From Candidatus Zixiibacteriota bacterium (GTDB taxonomy: Bacteria; Zixibacteria; MSB-5A5; SM1-73): a stretch of DNA of 29,332 nucleotides. The stretch covers positions 1-29,332 of the forward strand of contig JAGMFA010000005.1 in the NCBI GenBank assembly GCA_023127875.1, read 5' to 3'. Of the stretch, positions 24,313 through 29,332 are shown piece by piece (position 1 is the first letter of the stretch; each line of letters opens with the position of its first letter). The translations under genes and the position numbers were made by a program. The notes under the pieces are model-generated. The model did not search any database, was not told the origin of the DNA, and saw only the letters and a list, made by a program, of their open reading frames with translations.

Positions 24313-24395
24313 AAATTTCGCCTAACAGCGTGTTTGCAGTTTGCTTCGCTCACCCAAATGCCTTCGGCACTTCGCAAACGCGCAAAACGTTATAT
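24313..24395. repeat. attC-like recombination site B
   Basis: AAATTTCGCCTAAC (24313-24326) is the exact inverse complement of GTTAGGCGAAATTT at the start of the UDG cassette (23535-23548). Within the site GTTTGCAGTTTGC pairs with GCAAACGCGCAAAAC with two extrahelical gaps, around a GCCTTCGGC hairpin. The core span 24320-24395 is 76 bp, a standard attC length. Right core GTTATAT departs from GTTRRRY by one base. If the UDG cassette were excised at these sites, its circle would rebuild a symmetric GCCTAAC...GTTAGGC attC. Confidence 0.6.
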
Positions 24396-24440
24396 AAAAT
24401 TCGCGGTCAAATTTGGTATGATTAAATCAGGAAGGCAGAT

Positions 24441-24629
24441 ATGCAGACAACCAAACAAGAAGTAAGTGATCTTCTCAACCGTCTGCCAGAAGACTGTTCT
24501 TTAGAAGACATTCAGTACCATCTTTATGTCCTTCAAAAGATTGAACGTGGTTTGAAGGATGCAGAGGAGGGACGGGTTTATACACAGGAAGAGGTCGAAA
24601 AGCGGATGGCAAAATGGCTCGAAAAGTAA
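24441..24629 (+). CDS. Solitary antitoxin-like protein
   Basis: The 62-aa product (MQTTKQEVSDLLNRLPEDCSLEDIQYHLYVLQKIERGLKDAEEGR...EEVEKRMAKWLEK) is a paralogue of the antitoxins at 24748 and 25984: same LxxLPxDxSxExI start, Gxxx(D/A)xEG turn and EEVxxRxxKWL end. No intact toxin follows, only the 17-codon remnant at 24614. It may still neutralise the ParE-type toxins nearby, or be a relic. Confidence 0.75.
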   Translation: MQTTKQEVSDLLNRLPEDCSLEDIQYHLYVLQKIERGLKDAEEGRVYTQEEVEKRMAKWLEK

Positions 24630-24667
24630 TAAAGATTGACATCTCAAATCTTATCGCACTTTTTTAG
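24614..24667 (+). pseudogene. Truncated toxin remnant, 17 codons
   Basis: A frame starting at ATG 24614 overlaps the antitoxin end by 16 bases, exactly as the intact toxin at 24921 overlaps its antitoxin. The first residues MARKVIK correspond to MAQQIKW, then the frame runs into ATTGACATCTC... and stops at TAG 24665. The flank after the break is similar to the sequence after the intact TA2 locus (25243-25279), so a deletion has joined the toxin start to the shared 3' flank. Confidence 0.6.
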
Positions 24668-24747
24668 CTTTGAACATTTGGCAAAATTATTACAGTTGTT
24701 AAAGCAGATCTTTTGGCGGTATATTGGATTGTTCGGAGGGTGATTAA

Positions 24748-24936
24748 ATGACAGGAGTAAAAGAGCAAGTTATTCAAATGATTCAGAATCTTCCTGATGA
24801 TGTTTCTGTGGAGGAGATAATGGCGGAGTTGTATTTTAGGCTTCAAGTGGACGCAGGATTGAAAGATTTGGATGAAGGCAAAGGAATTTCTCATGAGGAA
24901 GTAGAAAAGCGAATGTCAAAATGGCTCAACAAATAA
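24748..24936 (+). CDS. Antitoxin of TA2
   Basis: A 62-aa protein (MTGVKEQVIQMIQNLPDDVSVEEIMAELYFRLQVDAGLKDLDEGKGISHEEVEKRMSKWLNK). Same domain as the neighbours; the N-terminal LPxDVSxEEI half would be the DNA- or toxin-binding helix and the EEVEKRMSKWL end is diagnostic of the ParE-partner family (PHD/ribbon-like addiction module antidotes). Strong GGAGGGTGATTAA ribosome site. The toxin gene begins 16 bases before its stop. Confidence 0.85.
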   Translation: MTGVKEQVIQMIQNLPDDVSVEEIMAELYFRLQVDAGLKDLDEGKGISHEEVEKRMSKWLNK

Positions 24937-25214
24937 AGTGGTCTTCCCGCGCTCTTTCCAATCTTGAAGAGATATGCAACTACATCGCCAAAGATTCTGA
25001 ATATTATGCTCGTCTTTTTGCTAGGAAGATAATTACTATGGTTGAAGATATACCTCGATTCCCCAAAGTAGGACGTATTGTTCCAGAATATGGTGATGAG
25101 AATTTAAGGGAAAAGATTTATAAGAACTATCGGATAGTTTACAGGCTTAAAGAGAGTATTGTCGAAATTGTTGCTATCTGTCATGGGGCAAAAACATTGA
25201 AGGATATTTTTTAG
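24921..25214 (+). CDS. ParE/RelE-type toxin of TA2
   Basis: A 97-aa toxin of the ParE/RelE superfamily: WSSRALSNLEEICNYIAKDSEYYARLFARKI, then FPKVGRIVPEYGDENLREKIYKNYRIVYRL, and a late IVEIVAICHGAKTL. This is the classic ParE layout (GR-V-E, R-(L/I)YKNYRI-YR, H-G-x-x). Expected targets are DNA gyrase (ParE) or ribosome-bound mRNA (RelE). It overlaps the antitoxin by 16 bases, allowing translational coupling. Confidence 0.9.
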   Translation: MAQQIKWSSRALSNLEEICNYIAKDSEYYARLFARKIITMVEDIPRFPKVGRIVPEYGDENLREKIYKNYRIVYRLKESIVEIVAICHGAKTLKDIF

Positions 25215-25242
25215 CGGTCATGACTTCGCCAAACAATAGGTT

Positions 25243-25279
25243 AAAAATTGAACATCCGAATACTATCGCACTTCTTTTA
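25243..25279. repeat. Flank shared by TA2 and the truncated TA
   Basis: AAAAATTGAACATCC...TATCGCACTTCTTTTA at 25243-25279 corresponds to AAAGATTGACATCTC...TATCGCACTTTTTTA at 24631-24666. It shows that the two TA loci were copied together with their 3' flanks before the toxin deletion. Confidence 0.6.
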
Positions 25280-25294
25280 ACCATAAAGGGTAAA

Positions 25295-25360
25295 ATGACT
25301 CAAAAAGATGTTCATCAAACAACGTTTATCTGTTTAGTAAATGGGACACAGAAAGGATGA
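25295..25360 (+). CDS. Possible 21-codon leader ORF before rpmA
   Basis: ATG 25295 has AAAGGG 4 bases upstream. The peptide is MTQKDVHQTTFICLVNGTQKG and stops at TGA just before the rpmA ribosome site. Nothing else supports it; it may be a chance frame or the tail of a lost gene. Confidence 0.25.
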   Translation: MTQKDVHQTTFICLVNGTQKG

Positions 25361-25366
25361 TGAAAA

Positions 25367-25615
25367 ATGGCACATAAAAAAGGAGTAGGAAGCTCACGAA
25401 ACGGAAGGGATTCACACGGCCAGAGGTTGGGGGTGAAAAGATTTGCCGGTGAGGCGGTTTTAGCTGGCACCATTATCGTGCGACAGAGAGGGACCAAGAT
25501 ACATCCAGGATCCAACGTGGGCAAAGGGAAGGATGATACCCTCTTCGCCCTGATGGATGGAGTGGTCAAATTTGAACCAAAGGGGAAAAGTAAAAAAGTA
25601 GTTGGTGTTTATTGA
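25367..25615 (+). CDS. rpmA: Ribosomal protein bL27
   Basis: The 82-aa protein is L27 by its whole length: [29 protein letters not shown], the conserved [30 protein letters not shown] core, and a basic end. It sits on the 50S subunit near the peptidyl-transferase centre, where its N-terminal tail acts. The [17 protein letters not shown] stretch is complete. There is no rplU (L21) upstream, although rplU-rpmA is nearly universal; only a TA module and 150 bases of junk precede it. AAGG lies 10 bases before the ATG. A 9-bp hairpin (25621-25643) follows the stop. Confidence 0.96.
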   Translation: MAHKKGVGSSRNGRDSHGQRLGVKRFAGEAVLAGTIIVRQRGTKIHPGSNVGKGKDDTLFALMDGVVKFEPKGKSKKVVGVY

Positions 25616-25650
25616 TACCTTCTGAGGAACCCCATTCCTCAGATGGATAA

Positions 25651-25827
25651 TCTCAAACCATATCCTGCCTTTACTCTGCAGAGTGTCAGGAATTGAAAAA
25701 CATCCTTGCCAGACAAGATGGGCAAGTATCCCAGATCAACTTAGTTAAAGAGGTTTTTGCACCATACTATCTACATAAGAATAAAAAACCATATGATGTG
25801 GTTGTTTTGATAGAACAGATTGAATAA
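25651..25827 (+). pseudogene. ORF remnant, C-terminal end of an unknown protein
   Basis: A frame open from 25651 to TAA 25827 lacks a start codon after the preceding in-frame TAA. It encodes about 58 residues, ending VSQINLVKEVFAPYYLHKNK followed by PYDVVVLIEQIE, which looks like genuine protein (balanced composition, a helix then a strand). No ribosome site. Probably the truncated end of a deleted gene. I do not recognise the family. Confidence 0.45.
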
Positions 25828-25877
25828 ACCAGGTAGTGGGTGGCAAAGACTATTCACTGGTTCTTTGAAAATTAGAT
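25823..25877. repeat. Left copy of a 55-bp imperfect direct repeat
   Basis: AATAAA...TAGTGGGTGG...TATTCACTGGTTCTTTGAAA recurs at 27651-27704. By my ungapped-plus-one alignment 40 of 55 positions match. The copies bracket TA3, the lipoprotein and the HExxH gene. Confidence 0.6.
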
Positions 25878-25888
25878 TTTTTTGGATA

Positions 25889-25930
25889 CATCGGCATTAG
25901 GAAATGCCGATGCTTAAGTAAATAAGCATC
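25889..25930 (+). promoter_or_regulatory. Two overlapping, mutually exclusive hairpins before TA3
   Basis: CATCGGCATT (25889-25898) pairs with AATGCCGATG (25903-25912); GATGCTTA (25909-25916) pairs with TAAGCATC (25923-25930). The four bases GATG at 25909-25912 are shared, so only one of the stems can form at a time. It lies 54 bases before the TA3 antitoxin start and could be an attenuator or merely two repeats. Confidence 0.5.
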
Positions 25931-25983
25931 AGGAGTCCCCATTCCCGCCGTATCATAGGAAACGAGAAAGGAGATCATAAAAT

Positions 25984-26163
25984 ATGAGTAGCGTTAAAGA
26001 AGAGGCAAAAAAGCTTATAGAGCGGTTGCCCGATCAGGTAACGTGGGATGACATTATGTATGAATTTTACGTTAAGAAAAAAATCGCGACCGGTATCAAA
26101 GCCGCAGAAGAAGGTCGCATTATCCCCCATGACGAAGTTAAAAAGAGATTTCTCTCGAAATGA
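25984..26163 (+). CDS. Antitoxin of TA3
   Basis: The 59-aa protein (MSSVKEEAKKLIERLPDQVTWDDIMYEFYVKKKIATGIKAAEEGR...) is a third member of the same antitoxin family as 24441 and 24748, with the LPDxVxWDDIM segment and the EEGRIIPHDEVKKRF end. It is too short to be found by many gene finders. AAAGGAGATC upstream gives a good ribosome site. Its TGA overlaps the toxin ATG (26160-26163). Confidence 0.85.
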   Translation: MSSVKEEAKKLIERLPDQVTWDDIMYEFYVKKKIATGIKAAEEGRIIPHDEVKKRFLSK

Positions 26164-26468
26164 AGATAGATTGGACCGAGCCGGCCATTCAAGATTTGGA
26201 GAGCATTCGAGCTTATATTTCCAAGGATGCAGAATATTATGCAATCCGGTTTGTTGAAAAAATTATCGAAGCCATAGATGGATTAGAGAATTTCCCTTTG
26301 ATGGGACGGCCAGTTCCGGAAGCCGAAGAGGAAAATATCAGAGAGTTACTTTTTCAGAACTACCGGATTATTTATCGGGTGGAAGCTGAGCGCATTTTGA
26401 TTTTAACTATCATGCATGGAAGTCGGGATTTAAGTCAGAAGAAACCTAAACCGTGGAGCATTTTCTAA
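26160..26468 (+). CDS. ParE/RelE-type toxin of TA3
   Basis: The 102-aa toxin has the ParE-type layout: IDWTEPAIQDLESIRAYISKDAEYYAIRFVEKII, FPLMGRPVPEAEEENIRELLFQNYRIIYRV, and ILTIMHGSRDL. It is more similar to the TA2 toxin than to the TA1 toxin. An ATGA overlap couples it to the antitoxin. The probable role is gyrase or mRNA targeting under antitoxin loss. Confidence 0.9.
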   Translation: MKIDWTEPAIQDLESIRAYISKDAEYYAIRFVEKIIEAIDGLENFPLMGRPVPEAEEENIRELLFQNYRIIYRVEAERILILTIMHGSRDLSQKKPKPWSIF

Positions 26469-26556
26469 CAGGGCGAATTTGGTTCTCCCACCAAAGGCAA
26501 AAATAAGGAACACCAATAGGAATCAGAACCCGAATGGAACGAAAGGAATCTAATCT

Positions 26557-26997
26557 ATGAAAAGTATAAACCGTGGTGTTGTCGTATGGTTAGTTTCCCT
26601 TTTGTTTGCCGTGTTTTTGCTATCCACTTGTAAAGAAAATCGTACATCAAGTACCTCTGATACACCTAAGCAGACAAACAAACCTTCTGTTTCATTAAAG
26701 GAAGGGCAGGACTACATAGAAGTTAGCTATTTTAAGTCAGATAGGATGCGAGCTTGGTCGATATACCTCCCGAATCCAACCGAAGCCGTCGCGCGCGCGG
26801 TGGCAGATAAGTATGATGCTTACAATGCAACGTTCTCAAAAAAGAGGATAGGCAGAGCCTGCTTTTTCGATTCGAAGGAGCATACTCCAATCTGGATTAA
26901 CAACACATCAATTACTGCTGAGCAAGAACGACATCAAGTTGCAGTCTTTCACCACAATCCATTTACGGGTGATAAGAGCTTCGTTTGGCTTCGGTAG
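26557..26997 (+). CDS. Putative lipoprotein of unknown function
   Basis: This 146-aa protein has a signal of about 24 residues and LLSTC as a lipobox-like motif with Cys25 (Thr at -1 is atypical). A Ser/Thr-rich linker follows, then about 85 residues that look folded but are not recognised (YIEVSYFKSDRMRAWSIYLP, KKRIGRACFFDSKEHTPIWI). A good AAAGGA lies 9 bases before the ATG. It may belong with the following HExxH gene. Likely on the periplasmic side of a membrane. Confidence 0.6.
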   Translation: MKSINRGVVVWLVSLLFAVFLLSTCKENRTSSTSDTPKQTNKPSVSLKEGQDYIEVSYFKSDRMRAWSIYLPNPTEAVARAVADKYDAYNATFSKKRIGRACFFDSKEHTPIWINNTSITAEQERHQVAVFHHNPFTGDKSFVWLR

Positions 26998-27102
26998 AGG
27001 TTTTTATTTAGCCTTGCAGCCTTCAGATGCAGGGGCATCAAGGAATGGCAAGGCTCAAGGAAACTAGTATCGGGAATTTCTCTTGCCGCTAGATCATAGG
27101 CA

Positions 27103-27624
27103 GTGATTAGCGGCAAACAAAGCACAAAAATTATGGGATTCGAACAAGAAATACTGAAGTACTCGGATGTTGACAAGACGACGGAAAGAAGACTCAGGCT
27201 TTATTGTCACAAAGCCCCGCAGTATCTGCAGGAGATTGCCAAGCATTATAATGGGAGAATAGAAGTCTTCATTAACTGGGATGTGAATTCCAAGCATGTC
27301 CCCAGACGCGGTTTCGTCATCGACCCCAACGAAAATGACAGGACTGATCAAATCTCAATATTCCTCAACCCTTATACGCTGGTATGGACCAAACAAGATA
27401 TAGAGCAACAGTATGCAAAGGGATATATTGTCGATGTTCGAGAAACAATAATATGGGTATTGCTTCACGAAATTGGCCATGTGATAACCAAAAGCCTGTC
27501 TGATAACGATGCAAATAGATGGATGATGGATCACATCCGAGAAGTAAAAAAGAACTTCCCAATACCTCATCTTGATCGGGTCGGAATATCAATTGATGAT
27601 TTTGACATAGATCCTCATAGATGA
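27103..27624 (+). CDS. HExxH-motif putative zinc metallopeptidase
   Basis: The 173-aa protein has VLLHEIGHVITKS at about residues 118-130, an HExxH zincin active site, followed by DNDANRWMMDHI, which resembles the E-x-x-A-N-x-F-A segment of ImmA/IrrE peptidases but with Asp and Trp. N-terminal to this are about 115 residues with no recognised domain. There is no signal peptide; the start is uncertain: GTG 27103 has AGG only 2 bases away, and ATG 27133 is an alternative. It sits at the right end of the island bounded by the 55-bp repeats. The substrate is unknown. Confidence 0.65.
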   Translation: MISGKQSTKIMGFEQEILKYSDVDKTTERRLRLYCHKAPQYLQEIAKHYNGRIEVFINWDVNSKHVPRRGFVIDPNENDRTDQISIFLNPYTLVWTKQDIEQQYAKGYIVDVRETIIWVLLHEIGHVITKSLSDNDANRWMMDHIREVKKNFPIPHLDRVGISIDDFDIDPHR

Positions 27625-27650
27625 GGTAGATGTGTTAACACGATAAAAGG

Positions 27651-27704
27651 AATAAATTAAATAGTGGATGGTAAGATCATTCACCTGTTCTTTGAAATAA
27701 AGAT
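27651..27704. repeat. Right copy of the 55-bp imperfect direct repeat
   Basis: Partner of 25823-25877. Its end lies 16 bases before the elbB start codon. The two copies flank 1.77 kb of accessory genes. Confidence 0.6.
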
Positions 27705-27720
27705 ACTTTTCTAAAGTGAC

Positions 27721-28404
27721 ATGAACAACTTTGCTGTGATCCTAAGCGGATGCGGGAGCTTGGATGGCTCAGATGTATGGGAGGTGATCTTGCTCTCATA
27801 TTACCTGAGCAGAAAAGGTAAAAATCCAGTCTTCTTTGCTCCGGATGCGGAGCAAAAAGAGGTGGTGGACCATGTGACGCAAGCCACCACTGAAGAGACG
27901 AGAAATGTGTTGAAGGAATCTGCTCGTATCGCCTGGGGAGAGATTAAAGAAATAAAAATTTTATCTGGACGGGATGTGGATGGGCTTATCCTTGTCGGCG
28001 GAGACGGAGTGATCAAGAATCTGGCTGATTTTCTGGGCGAGCCGGAAAATGGATACTTAAAGCCCAAACCAGAAATTCAGAGAGTCATAAGGGAGATTTA
28101 TCGAAGAAGAAAACCCATAGGAGCTTGCGGGCTTGCCAGCCTTCTGGTTGCTTCTGCCTTAAGAGATATATTGGAGACCCCTTTGGCTTTGACCATCGGA
28201 AAAGACCCGGAATTGATCAAACAGATAGAGGAGATGGGTGCAGTTCATGTTCTCTTTAGGGGAACCGAGGTGGTGATGGACTCAGAACATAGGGTGGTCT
28301 CCACCCCGGCGAATCTTTTGAAACTCAAACCTGTGGAGTTAGCTTCAAGTATTGAAAATTTAATCAATGGAGTTTTAGAGTTCACCTTATCAAAAACAAG
28401 TTAG
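27721..28404 (+). CDS. elbB: ElbB-like DJ-1/PfpI-family protein
   Basis: The 227-aa protein aligns along its length with the isoprenoid-biosynthesis glyoxalase ElbB: VILSGCGSLDGSDVWE at the start, FFAPDAEQKEVVDHVT, ETRNVLKESARIAWGEIK, a GGDGVIKNLADF stretch and IGACGLAS with Cys136 as the nucleophile-elbow cysteine. Its ATG has only a weak AAAGTG-type site. It is 8 bases before the fumarase gene and shares a transcript with it. It is a cytosolic glyoxalase/deglycase-type protein; exact substrate uncertain. Confidence 0.85.
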   Translation: MNNFAVILSGCGSLDGSDVWEVILLSYYLSRKGKNPVFFAPDAEQKEVVDHVTQATTEETRNVLKESARIAWGEIKEIKILSGRDVDGLILVGGDGVIKNLADFLGEPENGYLKPKPEIQRVIREIYRRRKPIGACGLASLLVASALRDILETPLALTIGKDPELIKQIEEMGAVHVLFRGTEVVMDSEHRVVSTPANLLKLKPVELASSIENLINGVLEFTLSKTS

Positions 28405-28412
28405 GAGGATTT

Positions 28413-29255
28413 ATGCGTGAGATTTTAAGCAAAGATATAACCAAAGTGGTCAAGGAGCTCTGCATAGACGCCAATTATAATTTGGGACAGGATGTGCAGG
28501 ATGTGCTTCGGAAAGCGTATGAGAAAGAAGAGTCACCTGTGGGAAAAGCCACTTTAAAGCAGATCATCGACAACTTCGAGATTTCCAAACAAGGTGAGTT
28601 CCCCATGTGTCAGGATACCGGCACCGCCGTCTTCTTCGTGGAGATGGGAGACCAGGTCATAATTAAGGGTGAAAACCTTTTTGAAGCCATCAACGAAGGG
28701 GTCAGACAGGGTTATAAGGATGGTTATTTGAGAAAGTCAATTTTAGCTGATCCCATTGAGAGGAAAAATACCGGTGATAACACCCCGGCGGTCATTCACT
28801 TAGATATTGTGAAGGGCGATAAACTGAAGATTATCTGTGTCCCCAAGGGGGGTGGAAGTGAGAACATGTCTGAGGTGAAGATGATGAAGCCGGCAGATGG
28901 GGTGGAAGGGGTGAAGGAGTTTGTAATCGACAAGGTCAAAAGGTCAGGAAGCAATCCCTGTCCTCCCATTATAGTGGGAGTGGGGATCGGAGGAAACTTT
29001 GAGAAGTGTGCTGAGATGGCAAAACGAGCGCTTTTGCGAACCATCGGATCAAAGCACCCCGATCCGTTCTATGCCAAGCTGGAGGCGGAGCTTTTAGAGG
29101 AGGTGAACAAGCTGGGCATTGGCCCCCAGGGCTTTGGAGGAACTCAAACCGCACTGGCAGTTTTTATCAAAACCTATCCCTGTCACATCGCCAGCTTCCC
29201 GGCAGCAGTAAACCTCAACTGCCACGTGGCAAGACATAAAGAGGCAGTGTTATAA
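28413..29255 (+). CDS. Class I fumarate hydratase, alpha subunit
   Basis: The 280-aa protein is the alpha (catalytic) subunit of a two-subunit iron-sulfur fumarase/tartrate dehydratase-like enzyme. FPMCQDTGT (Cys66), SNPCPPIIVGVGIGG (Cys183) and NLNCHVARHKE (Cys270) supply the probable [4Fe-4S] ligands, and GGGSEN (147-152) is the substrate-binding loop. It hydrates fumarate to malate in the TCA cycle. AGGAGG lies 4 bases before the ATG, overlapping the elbB stop region. The beta subunit gene would be expected to the right, beyond the window, although a repeat intervenes. Confidence 0.92.
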   Translation: MREILSKDITKVVKELCIDANYNLGQDVQDVLRKAYEKEESPVGKATLKQIIDNFEISKQGEFPMCQDTGTAVFFVEMGDQVIIKGENLFEAINEGVRQGYKDGYLRKSILADPIERKNTGDNTPAVIHLDIVKGDKLKIICVPKGGGSENMSEVKMMKPADGVEGVKEFVIDKVKRSGSNPCPPIIVGVGIGGNFEKCAEMAKRALLRTIGSKHPDPFYAKLEAELLEEVNKLGIGPQGFGGTQTALAVFIKTYPCHIASFPAAVNLNCHVARHKEAVL

Positions 29256-29270
29256 TCGGAATCTTTTATT

Positions 29271-29332
29271 GCGTAGCCAAGCCTTTACACTTCGTCTCCC
29301 GCCAAAGGCGGGATGTCGAAGGATGGCTTGGC
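29271..29332. repeat. GCGTAGCC palindromic repeat cut by the window edge
   Basis: GCCAAGCC (29276-29283) pairs with GGCTTGGC (29325-29332), with an inner TTCG...CGAA and a CCCGCC/GGCGGG hairpin. The left end carries the GCGTAGC signature of the family. The right terminal TACGC arm, if present, is outside the window. Confidence 0.75.

Overview
The window looks like chromosome from an uncultured diderm (outer-membrane-bearing) bacterium, possibly of the broad FCB/candidate-phylum type. The sequence shows two beta-barrel-type exported proteins, several lipoproteins, a LolD-like ATPase, an ECF sigma/anti-sigma/HtrA envelope-stress cluster, and intergenic DNA filled with short GC-rich palindromic repeats. 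The lineage is my inference; there is no rRNA or other phylogenetic marker gene here that I could place.

Layout. 1-979: 3' end of larC and a nitroreductase. 1080-4467: terminator, then three envelope genes (a YjbH-like barrel, a Tyr/Trp-rich lipoprotein with one CxxCH, a FadL/PorV-like barrel) interrupted by palindromic repeats. 4599-7765: a 30-bp tandem repeat, then rpoE-like sigma, overlapping zinc-finger anti-sigma, and an HtrA/PDZ protein whose catalytic His and Asp are replaced. 8004-8076: tRNA-Asn with its own promoter. 8265-13313 (minus strand): prfB, a small zinc protein, clpB and a TPR lipoprotein. prfB needs a +1 programmed frameshift. A short 5' copy of clpB lies just upstream of clpB. 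13519-16488: a 56-aa membrane protein, a PRC/MgtE_N/CBS cytosolic protein and an Nramp-family transporter with altered metal-site motifs. 17117-22610: lolD, an unknown 109-aa gene, and mcsA-mcsB-clpC (protein-arginine kinase and its Clp unfoldase), with no ctsR and a 24-codon ORF coupled to clpC.

22857-27705 is an accessory island: three RelE/ParE-type toxin-antitoxin loci, a solitary antitoxin followed by a truncated toxin, a uracil-DNA-glycosylase-like protein, an isolated rpmA (L27) with no rplU, a lipoprotein and an HExxH protein. The first part (TA module plus UDG-like gene) has the inverted-core organisation of integron gene cassettes, with attC-like sites at 23400-23541 and 24320-24395. 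The second part (TA3, lipoprotein, HExxH protein) is bracketed by imperfect 55-bp direct repeats. 27721-29255 returns to housekeeping genes (elbB, fumarase alpha), and the window ends inside another palindrome.

Functional themes: protein quality control (clpB, mcsAB-clpC, HtrA-like), envelope stress, divalent-cation transport, and a mobile defence/maintenance island. The observations most worth a second look are the His/Asp-less HtrA in a sigma-factor operon, the cassette-like island, the short ORFs in front of both clp genes, and the atypical Nramp paired with a detached MgtE-like regulatory protein.
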